A DNA stretch of 64,000 bases from Diphasiastrum complanatum (Eukaryota; Streptophyta; Lycopodiopsida; Lycopodiales; Lycopodiaceae). Of the stretch, positions 45,227 through 58,144 are shown in pieces. How positions within the stretch are numbered: position 1 is the first letter of the stretch; every line of letters begins with the position of its first letter. The stretch spans positions 1,970,295 to 2,034,294 of the forward strand of contig CM055101.1 in the NCBI GenBank assembly GCA_029204225.1, read 5' to 3'. The position numbers and the translations under genes were made by a program. Under the pieces are notes generated by a model. That model did no database searches and was not told the DNA's origin. It worked only from the letters and a program-made list of their open reading frames with translations.

Positions 45227-46301
45227 ATGACCTTACACAACAAATTCCATCTGTGCCTTTCCTGCACGGGAGCCTCAGACCATCCCGAGTATCTGGAAGC
45301 AGTCGCAAAGATTGACAAGCTCGAACAGGAGCTGTCAGATCTCCAACAACAAACGGAAGATCAAAAGTTGGCTGCTGAGTTGCAAACTCAGGACTTGGCA
45401 ACTGCATCTACACAGCCAAAGCGAATGCAGCGGAATCGGTCGAAGGTATGTGCTGACAGATTCCATACATTTGTTCAACGCTTCTGAAAATGGTGTCCAC
45501 CTACTTTTAACATTGAATTACAATGGTGTATGGCATCGCCTTCGACGATTGGAAGCGACCATGGGAGAAGGAAGACTTTCTCTGGTTATGGGCCCAGCTT
45601 TCTATTGAGCATAAAGGATGTCTCTGCTAGGGCATAATCCAGGGAAAGTTTAAAGTCCTACCTTTCGGGTCAGCAGAGTTATACATAGGCTCTTCGGCTA
45701 TGTATGCTCTCGAATACATTCGCATCAAAGAACTTCAATTTTTGCAGAACAAAGACAATAAGTGACATTTTTGGAAGCGAAATTCGCAGTTTCAATTATA
45801 CAAACCCAAAGCTATTGCGGATTTAGGCGCATTCGATGACACGGAGTTGCTGATCAACATTAATATGGCGTATCCAGAACTATTCAGTCTATATGTGGAT
45901 TGGGAGCAAAACCTTGAAGAATATTTTGCGGAGATTCGACATAATCTGTAGGATAGAAGGAAGTCATTCAGATATAAGCAATTTTGTACATATTCATTTT
46001 GGCAGTTTGGTACCTTTGCGGCAAAGACATTATTCTTTATTCAGAATCTTTATGTTAAAAGCAATTTTATTAGATTCTCATCTCAATACTGTGAAGAAAT
46101 CACTCTACGAAGTGATTCAGACAAAGATACAAAGTTGACTCAGGAGTTGTTCGATGGAACATTACTCCCTGTTAAACTAGAAAAATTCAGCAACCTCCCA
46201 GTTGACCGATATACAAAATCCAAAGAAGATTTGTTGTTGATCGAAGCTCAACAAAACTTGGAGCTAGCTCAAAAACTATATGAAGAATTGAATAATTCAT
46301 A
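45227..46301 (+). pseudogene. Unrecognised retroelement-associated ORF, copy 2
   Basis: Here the first frame is open for 86 residues (EYLEAVAKIDKLEQELSDLQ, then Gln-rich, then QPKRMQRNRSK), where copy 1 has a TAA. The second part is open from about 45950 to TAA at 46299-46301 (SDSDKDTKLTQELFDG, NLPVDRYTKSK, EELNNS), but is preceded by a TAG at 45948-45950. Other stops are shared with copy 1. The predicted protein would be acidic and helical at its C-terminus. No family recognised. Confidence 0.5.
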
Positions 46302-46588
46302 AATATTATTCATGTCTTTGTCATGTTGATGCCTATCTGTGATACTGAAGGTAGATCTTTGCAGTTTCAAGATGTTTTGAAGTTTGATTCCAGTTTTCAT
46401 CAAACAATTTCAACTCAAAAACAACCTACTCAACGCAACAACAAGACACATATTCTCTGAAGAAATATCTAAAGGAAGAATCATATGAAGAAATATTTTT
46501 TTTCGCCTCAACGAAAATCTTACGAACAAGAATGTTTCTCGAGTAATCCTCGAAGTAAAGATGATATGTTCACGAGGACGTTTCACAT

Positions 46589-47868
46589 TTGAGGAAGGGG
46601 ATATGTGATGCCACGCAAATGTCAAAAATTGAATATCAACATAAATATGGCATAATATACTCGAAAATGAAGATGTGAGCTGGTTAAGTATAAATCATAA
46701 AGAGGCCTAAGTCATTTATTGAGAATATATCTCCTAGGTACTTGCCTTATAAATTAAGGGCTAGACCTTTAATAGGAAAAGACATTGCCTTGGATAACCC
46801 TTAATTAGGCCGTCCATACGAAACGACTAGTTATGAAAAGACATGTTAACTAAAGTAACTTTAACTCATAGTTAAGTATACCTCTTATGGTATAGTTGAA
46901 CATATTTTTAGTTTAATTCTTAACTAGACCCTTTCGCGGGAGCGACGCACCTATTGTTTAAGAGGTGTGTTTGTTCGCCCCGTAGAACATATATTGGTCT
47001 CACACTTCAGTCTCAATCATCGAGAGAGAAGAGTTTATGCTTATGTAAGAGATTGAAGAAGTGAATAGAGTTTTGTGAGTTATTCCCCCTTAACTCTGTT
47101 CTCTGCACTGTTGAGTGTGAGTGATCTTAAGTCTGCTAACAATCTCTAACACATTTCATGAATTACTCTCTGATCAGACAGACGCTCTAGTGCATTACAG
47201 TCGTTTGTTGTGTTTCCGTAAAGCATGCTCTAAAGAACTATCTTAAAATCATCTTATTCGTCTGTTGCCAATACTTTCTTTTCGACACTCGAATAATGAC
47301 TATCTTTGTGCAGTCTAGCACGATCATTGAATTAAGTTGTATGTATACAAATGAGATGACAGTCCCTGTCTGAAGAATTGAGTCTCTGATCTATTTTCCT
47401 GATTGGCATTGACATAAGTTTCTAACATGCTCTAAAACCATTTGTGCTCTTTAACCATTAAGTTGGGCTTTAGTTGTTAAGGACTATTGTCTAGGAACGA
47501 ATAGTTCGCGAATTCAATTAATCAATTGTCTGCACAGTCGCGAATACATCGAACAATTCCCAATTTTCTGTTGACACCATAGTCAGCCAGAGTGTAGTCT
47601 GTTGTACCACTTTGATAACATTTCATTTGTAGAATGTGTTTCCTTCAATTCGATAGAGGCCAGATTGTTGTTCTGAATTCATTAACATTACCCATTCCAG
47701 TTATAAGTAATACTGGTTACTTTTGAATGTCTGTCGACAACCAGAATAACATTCAAAACCACCTGCCATAATTATACCAAAAACATAATTTTCTAACGCT
47801 ATCTTCTGTGGGAACGATACTTTTCACTACAAAATCTATATTAAACCTATTGGTATAGTACGACATCA
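46589..47868 (+). mobile_element. 3' polypurine tract and LTR of a Ty3/gypsy-like element, copy 2
   Basis: Purine run GAGGAAGGGGA, LTR start TGTGATGCC at 46604 and end GACATCA at 47868, abutting CopA as in the first copy. Confidence 0.6.
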
Positions 47869-48825
47869 CCTGAATTATTCTTTTGTACAACAAATGTCTA
47901 AACAATCTATTGTTGTTGATCTCGATTATCCAGATAGGAAAGTCAAATTATCTGTTTGTCAAGACTATCTAGTCAATAAACTGCCCATGAAACCATTTAA
48001 ATCAAGCCATCAGCATGTTGCTAGAGGATTGTTTGGTGTACTTTATCAAGAAGAAATTTGAAGGCTTCAATTGTTTTAGAATCTTCAAGAAGCATGCAGA
48101 GAAAGAAATTGGCAAACAAATCAACGGCCTGAGGTCCGACAATGGTAGAGAGTACATCTCTACCGAACTCAAGGAGTACTGCCAGAGCCAAGGCATTGAA
48201 CAACAATTTATCACTCCTTATTCACCTCAATCTAATGGCTTAGCCGAGAGGAAGAATCATGCCCTGGTCGAGTCTGCCAAATGTATGCTAACACATGAAT
48301 CTTTGCCAAAGAGCTTCTGGGCTGAAGCTATCTCCACTACAGCTTACGTCCAAAACATATGTTTGACTAAGGCCCTCATAGGCAAAACACCACATGAGGT
48401 CTGGACAGGCTATAAGGCTTCAATGAAGAACCTTTGTGTGTTCGGATGCATCGCCTATGCGCAGATCCCAAAGGAGACAAGAAAGAAATTAAACTTCTAA
48501 GGTCTCAAGACCATCCTTATCGGATACACTTCATCTGACAATACTTACAAGCTATATGACTCTGATACCTAGCAGATTTTATTCAATAGGATACAGTCTT
48601 TATCGAGGATGAGTTCGATGACTTCAAAGGCAAAGGCAAAGTTCCATGCGAACCTTTGATGCCTCTGCCTCCGATATGACAATTCGAGCCTTTGGCTCAA
48701 GCGTGCCTCTAGTCGATGGACTACTCAACAACAAGTCAGATGAAGAAGTTGCTATTACTCAGCAATAACAAATCCAAGGACTAGATCATCAGCCGATGCC
48801 ACTTCCTCCAAGAAGATCAAACTCC
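47869..48825 (+). pseudogene. CopA copia pre-integrase/integrase remnant, second S2 copy
   Basis: As at 11598-12640. The integrase frame 48015-48500 is longer here because KTPHEVWTG is intact. The second Asp (RSDNGREY) and the Glu (GLAERKN) are present. It ends earlier: about 130 bp found at 12550-12690 are missing, so the copia end and the gypsy remnant meet at about 48823. Confidence 0.85.
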
Positions 48826-48849
48826 CTTAAGAAAATTCGTTAGAGACAA

Positions 48850-49692
48850 TGCAATTTAGGCATAGTCTTTAATGAATTTATGAAAAAACCCTATGAATCC
48901 CAAAAAAATTTAACTTCCCTAATGGTTTTTAGGGCCAATTACGAACTTTTTGGACCTTATCGTATCGATCTCTAGACCTGGATCGAAAACGATATGTCCC
49001 AAATACTTGAGCCTTGTTTGAATGAACTCACACTTAGACTCCTTAGCATAAAGCTTTGCTTGCCTTAGATTATCTAAGATTGTATGCAAATGCGCCTCGT
49101 GCTCCTCAAGAGTCTTACTGTAAATCAGTATGTCATCAAACAATACCACGAGAAACTTCCTTAGATATGGACGAAGAATATCGTTCATCATCTGTTGGAA
49201 GGTTGTCGAGGTATTAGTTAGACCAAGAGTAAAACTAAAAATCTGTAATGGCTACAATGAAAACCAGTTTTGAAAACACCCTGACCTAAGGTCCAATTTG
49301 GTGAAATACTTAGCACCATTCAATCGGTCCATTAAGTCATCCATCTGAGGTAAGGGATAACGGTTCTTAATAGTCATCTTATTAAGCTTTTTCTAATCGA
49401 CACAAAGATGAATACCATTGTCTTTCTTGCCGGTTAACAAAATAGGCGCTCCCAAAGAGGACTTACTGGGTGTAATATGACCCTTACGTAATAACTCTTT
49501 AAGTTGACTAGCAACTTCATCTTCTTCCTTCCAGCTCATCTTGTAGGGCAAAAATGATATAGGAGAGCTATCGGGAAGAAGATTTATATGATGGTCTACT
49601 CCCCGTAAGGGGAAAAGACCCTTAGGCAACTGCTCAGAAAATATATTAGTATATTCCTCCCTAATTCTCTTAAAGATTTTGCCCTCAGGCAA
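48850..49692 (-). pseudogene. Ty3/gypsy reverse transcriptase remnant, copy 2
   Basis: Frames 49692-49393 (PKGLFPLRGVDHHINL, LRKGHITPSKSSLGAPIL) and 49191-48919 (LFDDILIYS, KYLGHIVFD). The first frame is longer than in copy 1 because of one substitution near 49690. The stops between the two frames are shared with copy 1. Confidence 0.85.
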
Positions 49693-49710
49693 AGATTATA
49701 GATTTACATC

Positions 49711-51256
49711 TCAAAAAGACAATTCTTTAGGGAAAGATGAAACATCAACATTGAAATTATGAGTACTAAAAGCATCCATGTGCGATTCATCTTTCAGATA
49801 ACATAAATATGAATAATACTCAAAATCCAAACTATATTGATTAGCCTTATGAGCAGTTACAAAAGGTAGATCAGGCTCATCACCTTTAATACAAACCAAT
49901 GAGTCACTATGCAAGAAAGAGGTACTATGAGAAACATAATATTTTTTTAAGGACTCATTCCTAGCATAAAATCACTCTTTACATAGGATTAAAGTTACCT
50001 TAGAGAAATTCATAACATGAAAAGATAAATTATCTACATAGCCCTAAATCTTCAACGGCATGTGGGGGACAAAGAGCTCCCAGACCTGCTGCTCCCCACC
50101 ATTGTGGTCACTTGGTGCAGTTGCCAATTGCAACTTCTGCACCAACTTAGCATTAATAAAATTATGCATAGAACGGTCGTCAAACGATCATCAAAAGGAA
50201 CACTCATGGGTTGGCTACCTACGAACCCACTCATACGAATGAGTTCATGAGGTCCAAAAACTACAGTGTTAAAACAACAATTCATAGAAATTGTTTCATC
50301 TTTAAAACATACATCAATGCAAGAAATAGAAGAATTACCTTGTTCCTTTAAGGAGCGGCCACCCTTTTTTCGTCTCTTTGGGCAATCCTTGGAAAGGTGC
50401 CCCTTCTCCATGTAGGAGAAACACAACCTGTTGTTTTTGGCCTTATCAAAGTCAGCTCTCTCTAACCGATGGCGCTTCTTTTTCTTCCATGAAGGGGAAG
50501 CTTTGTCAACCACTCGCTCCTTGCCCTTTTTGAAAGGAGGGCCTGTAGAGGGTTTGTTTTTGGATTTCGGCCTTTGTTGCTCTTTGCAGGTCATAGTGTG
50601 CATGTTGTCAAAAATCTGAACAAAATGCACAACATCCTCTAAGGATTGTGGCTGATTTCGGCGGACCTCCAATGGATATTCTTTGGGCAAGCCCAATATG
50701 AAATGCATCTTAAGGAGCACTCTGTTTATGCGGTTAAGAAGCCACAATGCAGCTTATTGGAAATCTTATAAAAAGACATCTAAGGGTTTTGTTCCCATTT
50801 GCAAAGTTGCAAATCGATGAGAATATTTAAAATCGTCATGGACAGGCATATAGGCAGCCTTAAAGGCTACCTGGAAGTAACCCAAGTAGTTGGGACCGTA
50901 GCTCGATCTTTAAGATCTTGCCACCATGAGTACGCTTTACCGCATAAGAACATGATGGTCGTAGCAATCCGAGCTATCTAGTAGATTGTGCATGGAGAAA
51001 TGTGAAGTCCATCGATCCAACCAGGCCAAGACCACATCTTGGTGTCTATCCTTTTTCTCCAGTAAAAAACTCCGGATTAAACATCGGGTTAAGGAGGGCT
51101 TGCTAAGATTGGGACATAGCCCGCATTTCGGCCTCCGCCCGCTCATGTTTAGTCCGTATGTCAACAATTTGTTGCTGCAACAAATTAATTGCACACGTCA
51201 TAATATCCATATCAGTCCATAGGGGACTTGGAGCTCGAGTTTCTTCCATAGGAAAA
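49711..51256 (-). pseudogene. Ty3/gypsy gag-protease remnant, copy 2
   Basis: The frame 50747-50052 (231 residues) joins the gag C-terminal part, the basic linker and the damaged knuckle CFSYMEKGHLSKDC in one reading frame, because 50516-50514 is CGA and not TGA. Upstream gag (51256-50760) is frameshifted as in copy 1. Confidence 0.8.
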
Positions 51257-51396
51257 GCAGTATGTAGCTAGAAGGTTGAGGAAAAATGGAGAACAACAGT
51301 ATCAAAACCGTTAAAAATTGATAACTAGAGAAGGGCTCAAGAAATCAAGTAAACTTGAGCACTAACAAACTCTACAAACAACTTTGAGAATGAGGT

Positions 51397-52507
51397 AGAG
51401 GAAAATGAATGTACATCCTTTATTCCCTTCCTCAAAGCTTTCCCCTCTCCTCATGCAAAAAGGACAATTGGGACCCAATAAAGTCCCGATTTGTCCCTTC
51501 TAGGGTTTTCATACCATGTGGGACCATAAAATGGTGCCACATGGCCCATGGACCCCAATAAATCATTAAACTTGGTTAAGTTTTGTCTCTCTCCTCCAAA
51601 CTCCTACGTACTTTTCTCTACTCCTAAGCCTAGGAGATTAGCAGGTATAGAAGAGAAGGGAGAGAGCTGTAGAGATGAAGGGGGAGAGATGTACGTTAAA
51701 AAAAGATAGCTACCAAGTTTCAACTTGGCCTCAATCTTTTAAGATTCATAAACTATTGTATTATGGTAACTTAGAATTTATTGTCTTCTTCTTAGTAAAT
51801 ACGATTTGAAACTCAATGTTTGCTTTCATAAACTTTTAAAACATGGCTTTGCCAAAGGTTCCTTTGTGAGGGAAGCGTGGGGAGTGTACATTCTCCCAAG
51901 TCTCCCTTACAAATGGTCTATTCATGTTTACAATGAGTGAGGGCTGCGTGGGGAAAGACCGTTCTCCCCCTCCCTCCTTTCTTTCTTTTATTGATTTCTC
52001 TCTCTCGTACGGATCTGTAACAACCCCCCCGTACGGATCTATATAGGTCCTCCTCCCAAACCTCGAGGAACGGGGTGCGTAGGTTTACAGGCTCACACTG
52101 CAGCGAGCCTGAGGCCCATAAAATTTTTATTTTTATTATTTTTTTAATGAAAAAGGCCAGGGGAAGAAATATTCTCTCACCCGATCCGTACCACAGGCTT
52201 GCGGACTGAACAAGACTGTTCAGACCCGCCGACGGCTTTCATCTCTTTATTTTGGTTTTTTTGTTTTTTTTTTTGAAACAAAACTCAAAACAAAAAGAGT
52301 TAAAGGGGGAAGAACAAATCAAGAAAATGAAATTCTAAACTTTAAGCATAAAGTTCAGAAGGATTTTCAAACTATTACTAGGCTATTACAAATCATTTCT
52401 AATAAAAAAAACCAAAGGTAAAGCTTAAAGTTACTATTGTGCTTTAAGCTGACCTTTTGCTTTTACATATGCAAACCAGAATTTTGAGGCTTGAATAGTA
52501 AAAAGAA
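51397..52507. other. Unique region after S2 copy 2, with possible LTR start and a hairpin
   Basis: No gene. A direct repeat CGTACGGATCTGTAA / CGTACGGATCTATAT lies at about 52008-52044, enclosing TGTAACAACCCCCC, which resembles the start of many plant LTRs. A stem-loop is formed by GCGGACTGAAC and GTTCAGACCCGC (about 52201-52232). The region may hold the real 5' end of the gypsy element lost from copy 1, but I could not find its PBS. Confidence 0.35.
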
Positions 52508-52689
52508 TTACCAATGTGAATTGCCTGTTTTAATCCATATGAACCATTCACATGCCAACCTTTTCCCAAGAAAAACTTGAACAAAGGTTAAAACTAAAAC
52601 GACCACATTCCATATGAAGGAATACCCAACTACATAAGCAAAAATGGAAACGTATGCACCTCGAAATGTTACAAATCCCATAAATTTTC

Positions 52690-52830
52690 GATCGCCTTGA
52701 AGATTCCGCACACCCCAGATGACGCACCGTATCTGCCCATCCATAGGGTCACAACCAACCCACCCCCATGCACTGGAGCTATCGACATAGTCATGCCTAG
52801 TTGAGCCTCCTATGATAAGTGGCGTCCCAT
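52690..52830. repeat. Inverted fragment of the 16.1/18.6 kb LTR-like sequence
   Basis: The minus strand reads YGTPLIIGGSTRHDYVD then SSAWGWVGCDPMDGQIRC in a frame also open at 16078-16190 and 18556-18670. Most differences fall at third codon positions, but the stretch is short. It could be old coding sequence or LTR sequence. Confidence 0.5.
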
Positions 52831-53490
52831 ACACAAGGGGCATGATCATAGGGGCATCACTCAAGAAAACCATCATGATCAAGGAGCTCAATGGATGCAT
52901 CTAACTCGTGGAGGCTCTTCTCATTTCAGCATGGAGTTGATACAATTCTCAAAAAGCTCCTCTACACAAAGAGGGAGTCTCTTAAATAAGCAAGAGAGCT
53001 TATTAGGTGGCATCCTAGTGGAATTTCCACATTTCACAAATTACAAGTGGAATAATGCTCTCCACTAGTGGTCACCATCAAAAGGTGGCTCACTCTACTT
53101 TCTATAAGAGGGGTCTACTTGCATTTATTACATTTGCCTAGAAATACTAGTTCCTACATGGTCATTCCATCTTCCGGGATTCACCATGAGGCTTACACAG
53201 TTCTTGCATGTCTTTCCTAGCTAGTATTCCTCGGCTCTCATACTCGGCTCTCAATCTTCATTAGTCTCATCTTCTTAGAAACCTCCTCGGTCTAAGGTGA
53301 GAGGTGCTCTTGAGTTACTCTGTCCGAGTATCTTGGGGATTCGGCAGAATCAGCCAACATCATCCCACCCCTAATGTGTTGCAGGACCCACTGCAACTCA
53401 TATTGGACGATGTCGCTCCGCTTTGCATTGGCATCTTCGATCGTCACTTGGAAAAGCATAGATCCTCGTGCACTTTCATAAAACCAACTG
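52831..53490. other. Unassigned region
   Basis: A minus-strand frame at 53585-53292 reads QVTIEDANAKRSDIVQYELQ and later GGMMLADSAESP. I do not recognise it. Nothing else supported. Confidence 0.3.
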
Positions 53491-53501
53491 CTTATTAAAG
53501 T

Positions 53502-54060
53502 ATGTCGCTTGAAGAATATAAAGCGCTTTATGGTCTTAAACAAGCACCACGTGCATGGTATAGCATGATTGATGCCTACTTTCATTCAAAGGGGGTGGTG
53601 AGACCACATTCTGATCCAAATCTATATGTCTTATGCTTTGATGGTATGGTTGCTTTGATTGCTCTTTATGTTGATGACTTGATTATTACGGGAAATAATC
53701 AAGAGATGATAGACATGATCAAGAAAGACCTCATGGAACAATTCGAGATGACAGATCTCAGCCTGATGCATTACTGCCTTGGAGTAGAGGTGTGGCAAAA
53801 AGGACACAAAGTGGGTTTGACACACGTAAAGTATGTCAAAGAGTTGCTACACAGGTTTAGGTTGCAGGATTGCAAACCAGTAAACACTCCTATACACAAA
53901 AATACCAGTGGTTATTGTAGTATATCAAAATACGAAATGATAACAACCAAGAAAACACCATTATCTTTAGTATATGGGATGTACCTCATATTGCCTATTC
54001 AATTTGACGTGCCCATATATCGAATTCAGGAATTCAAAGGAGACATCTCCAATAAGGTAA
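53502..54060 (+). pseudogene. Copia reverse transcriptase fragment (non-CopA lineage)
   Basis: Contains YGLKQAPRAW, then LYVDDLIITGNN (catalytic YVDD), LMEQFEMTDLSLMHYCLGVE and RLQDCKPVNTP in one open frame from 53502. This is the palm/thumb of copia RT. The 5' part of RT is absent; after the TP motif (about 53905) the frame runs into sequence not typical of RNase H. Distinct from CopA, whose copies read CLGIQ and SPMDSG. Confidence 0.9.
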
Positions 54061-54312
54061 TAAATGAAAGACTTCACATGATATCACTTTAGAATATTTG
54101 AGACAAAAGGATCCAGGCTTTTTTAAATAATTGTAGCCAAACCTTCAAAATAGATCATTACTTAAGGTTTTTTGTAACATCCAATGATAAGATGTTGAAT
54201 GTCCAAAAATACTCATAGAAAAGTTGAATAGAGCTGCTAGTTGATTTCTATTATCCATTACTATGGATGATATACATAAAATAGGAAGATAAATAGAGTG
54301 AATAGTTTGAAG
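54060..54312. repeat. Inverted copy of 17055-17300
   Basis: Reverse-complement match, including ACTATGGATGATATAC. Non-coding. Confidence 0.65.
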
Positions 54313-54830
54313 GTTTGAAAGAATATATTCGTAGTCGTGAGAATCATTTGACAGATACGATTTGGATCGCTTATAAAAGAGATGATGTGGTTAAATTTAT
54401 AGCCAAAACCTTATATAATGTGCAACTGTTATATGGAAGACTCGAGTACTGGTCACTTACGAAAAAGATGTACCCTCAAGAAGAAAAGTTCTGCTACATC
54501 AAGTGATTCTTCTGATGCAATTCATGTTATAACTTTGTTCACATACAAACTGAAGCAGCTAGGACAGTGACAAGCAAAGATGTACCCCATAAAAACAATT
54601 AATGATCGATGCAACAATAGAGACTGGTCATTTCTTTTTCAACGTCGAGTGCAAATTTTTGTATAGATTACAACAACGATGTTGTGTCCATTTGCGCAGT
54701 CCCAAATTTTCATATTCAAACTTTAATAGATTTTTGGAAGGAGCACATTACAACAATTCATCTAGATTTGGAGGACTTGCTTAATCTGAGGATGAGGACA
54801 TGTGATAAAAAGAATGAGCTTAGAATAGGT
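54313..54830 (+). other. Unrecognised coding-like segment upstream of CopA, second copy
   Basis: Plus frames read LTDTIWIAYKRDDVVKFIAK and, at 54602-54784, ETGHFFFNVECKFLYRLQ. Corresponds to 31741-32145 inverted, and 54690-54830 also to 27903-28042 inverted. Function not recognised. Confidence 0.35.
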
Positions 54831-55174
54831 TAAGTGTATTCCGATACCAGGTCAAAGATCAAATCGATCCATGGTCGATTTTCATTTCGACCTAGAGTCC
54901 ATATGTTATTATGATCCTTTTCAAAAGTGGTTATGGAACTTAAGATGACTATTTCATATTTAGAACAACTACTAGGCTATATAAAGAGCATTTGTTCTCT
55001 CATATTTCTTTGAAATGGAATGAAGTGAAGTTAGTGAGTTAGTCTATTTTCATTCTCAATTCACTGATAGTTATTACTATCGCTTAGACTAATATCCACC
55101 TGGATTTCCAAGGGAAAGCCAGTCCTATCATGGACAAGCTTGATGGAGCCAATCACCATCTATAGAAATTTAAG
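54831..55174 (+). mobile_element. CopA 5' LTR and leader
   Basis: TATA box CTATATAAAG at 54978-54987. The sequence AAGTTAGTGAGTTAGTC is shared with the 3' LTR piece at 35040. The LTR start is not certain and no PBS is recognised. Confidence 0.55.
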
Positions 55175-56599
55175 ATGAGAACTGTGCTAATGGCTAAGGA
55201 ATTTTATGACGTTGTTATAGGTGTAGAGGTAAGAAACAAAGCTGACGATGCTGCAATCTCTCGATGGAAGCTGAAGGATGGCAAAGCCTTTGTGTTGATC
55301 ATCTTCAATATATCAGACACTCAAATCAGCCATGTGTATGAAGCTCATATCTCCAAGGAGTTCTGGGACATCTTGAGCACTCTGTACGATGTGCGCGACT
55401 TAGCTTCCAAGCTACATCTAAGAAAGAACATTTTCTCCCTCAAGATGACCAACGAAGATTCCCTACAGAATCACATCAACCAGTTCAAGAACCTGCTATA
55501 GCAAATGGCCACTTTTGGATTTGTCATAGATGATCAAGATGTAGTAATGACACTATTTTCAAGCTTTCCAAGCTCATACGACAGCTGGGTGATGATCATC
55601 TTGACACACCCTGAATTGACTCTTTCAAGAGTCATGACAATGTTGTTTTAGGAAGAGAGCAGAAGGAACAAAGTCTCTGGTTCCTCAAGTGTCGACTCTC
55701 ATGTCTTATACACCAACAAAGGCTCAACTAAGCAAAAGAAGAAAGGCCCAAAGCAACCAAAGCTAAATCATGAACCGACACAGCGTCAAGAGCAGTCAAA
55801 CTAGCCGACAAAAATTAGCTGTTCTACACATATTCTGGTGAACCAACCACAAGATCCAAGATTGTCGCATACTACAAGAAAAGAACAACAGCAAGGGGCA
55901 GTCGAAACAAGTGGCATATGCAGGTACAGAAGCACCACAGTCGATTCAAGAATCGGATAATGATGCCTTAATGACTAGCCATCAAAGAACATCCAACGAC
56001 AGCTCCTGGTTTCTAAACTCTGGAGCCACACAACACATGACTAGCCATATTGGCTATTTTGAGTCCTATACGCCTTCCAATACCAAACGATATGTTCACC
56101 TAGGCAACAATAGCACACAGGCTATCAAAGGTGAAGGTACAGTAAGATCGAGCTTTGCAAATGATCAATCTAAGCTACTTTGAAATGTAGTGCATCTACC
56201 GAATCTATCTACAAATTCGCTCTTTGTTAGCAGAATTACAGATCTAGGACATAAAATAGAATTTGAATCTGATGAGTGTAAAGTAGTTGATAAGGAAGAC
56301 AGGATCCTAGCACTCGGAAAGAGACATGGATACTTGTATAGATTAAGTCATTGTTGTTCTACCTCTAGTCATGCTCTTAGTACTTCTATTCAAAGAAATA
56401 ACAGTTTACTTTGGCATTATAGACTTTGTCACCTAAATTATTCTTTTGTACAACAAATGTCTAAACAATCTATTGTTGTTGATCTTGACTATCCAGATAG
56501 GAAAGTCAAATTATCTACTTGTCAAGAGTGTCTAGTCTGTAAACTGGCCATGAAACCATTTAGATCAAGCCATCAGCATGTTTCTAGTGGATTGCTTGG
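55175..56599 (+). pseudogene. CopA copia gag-protease-pre-integrase remnant
   Basis: Gag frame 55175-55501 (MAKEFYDVVIGVEVRNKADD, SHVYEAHISKEFWDIL, HINQFKNLL, then TAG). Protease frame 55911-56183 (NSGATQHMTS, Asn for the catalytic Asp). Pre-integrase 56190-56600 (DLGHKIEFESDECKVV, LWHYRLCHLNYS, CQECLVCKLAMKPF). It stops at the E2 insertion, preceded by the target sequence TGTAC (56600-56604). Integrase resumes at 63220 beyond E2. This is the most complete CopA copy in the window. Confidence 0.88.
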
Positions 56600-56604
56600 T
56601 GTAC
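56600..56604. repeat. Target-site duplication of E2 (left)
   Basis: TGTAC, repeated at 63215-63219. The empty site in other CopA copies reads GTGTACTTTATC (33648 and 48035). Confidence 0.8.
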
Positions 56605-58139
56605 TGTTTGTGGGGAAAAAGACCTCTTTTTCAAACTATTTTCGACGAAAAATCGTCGCCGTGCGCTATTACGTTGACGCAGAACTGCCTAAAAATGACG
56701 CATAAATGGCCCATAATGGCCAGTTGCACTGCTACTAAAATACTATTCATTTGTTAATTTACGTTGTATGAAAATGTCATTTATGCGGCCTATGCCCCTA
56801 GTTTTCGGGTTTGTAGGGACTAGGAGGTGCCAAGTATTTTCGTAGTTAGTAATTAAAAACTTGGCCGTGAGCCCATAAAAACTGAAATCATAAATAGGAC
56901 CCAACTTGACTTTGAAATTGCAAGTTGAGGCCAAGCTAGGTGCTAAAAATGGAATTTGGGCCAGTGCCCTATTTTTAGAGTTAGTTTTTGAAAAGTCATA
57001 AGGAGGTGCCCCATTTCTTGAAGGGGTGCACCTCCAGCCCATTGAGCCCCTACGTATAGGGAGGCGTGTGGGACAACATACCATTGTTCATTGTCATCTT
57101 CTTGGAGAGAGAGAGAGAGAAGCTTGGAGAGAAAGGGAAGGAGTAGAAGTTGTTGTGCTTGGTGTCTCGCATCTCTTCCACTTCCTATTTGTGCTCAATC
57201 CACAGAGACAAGGAGGAGGAAAGGAGAAGAGGCTGATCTGCCTGGTGCCTTCCACTGTAATTTCTTTGTTGGATCTTTACTCTAAATTCTGTTCACTTTC
57301 ATTGCTATTGATCTGTTTTTCATCCTTTAGCATTGTGTTACCACTGTTTGTGGATTTGTGAATTGTTTTTTCTGCCATCTCTAACATTTGGTTGCAGACC
57401 TTGGAAGGGTGTAGATTGCACTGGGATTGTTGTCATTAATCTTGTCTCTGTAGAGCTTGCAATTGTGGAAAGCCTTGTTGTTACATTCACAAGGTTCTGT
57501 GACTTATTTAAAGATTGTTTGTTATCCAAGAAGGCAGTCATTGCCTTGTTTATTGTTGATCACTAAGGCTTTCAAAGCTTTGTCAGTAGTTTTGAGGGAA
57601 GCCCAATGAACAGAGCCTATTCATTGCTAGTTTTCTGAGAAGTTATTGATTGGTTTGGGATCCAATACCCTGAGGGCCTGTCAAAAAGCAGAGTACATAT
57701 CTCTAGTTTTGCTTGAGGCCATTTTTCTGCCTGTCAAAATCATTGGATATTTCCCTATCTTGTTTACCCTTAAGAAAAAAAAACACACAGGCATAGAGCC
57801 CTGAGGGCCTGAATGTTTGAAACAGCTCTGCTTGTTAATGCCTCTAGAGGCCAACTGTGTGCAGTTTCTTTTCAAGGAATGAAGAATCTCGTTACTTGAA
57901 ACCCATCATTCTTCTGGAATCTATCTTGCAGTCTATAGAGGTACTTCTTTCCTTCCTGCCAATGGTGAATGCATTCAATGCATTGCTTTCATGTGCCTTT
58001 TGAAGATGGCCTACATATTGTGAGAGTATCAGTCTTTGAAGACAACGATGTGTTACTGAGCCACTTTCTGCTCTTCCATCTCTTCATCGTTGCCCTGCTG
58101 TGGCTGGTTCCTTCTCCCTGTCTATGTTGTGGCTCGTTA

Positions 58140-58144
58140 GATAG
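58140..58144. repeat. Target-site duplication of nested LTR element (left)
   Basis: GATAG, repeated at 62196-62200. Confidence 0.85.

Noticed and set aside
57026-57566. ORFs in E2 as element proteins
   Set aside because: Low-complexity and serine/arginine-rich, no retroelement motif, and disrupted in the inverted copy at 25.4-25.7 kb.
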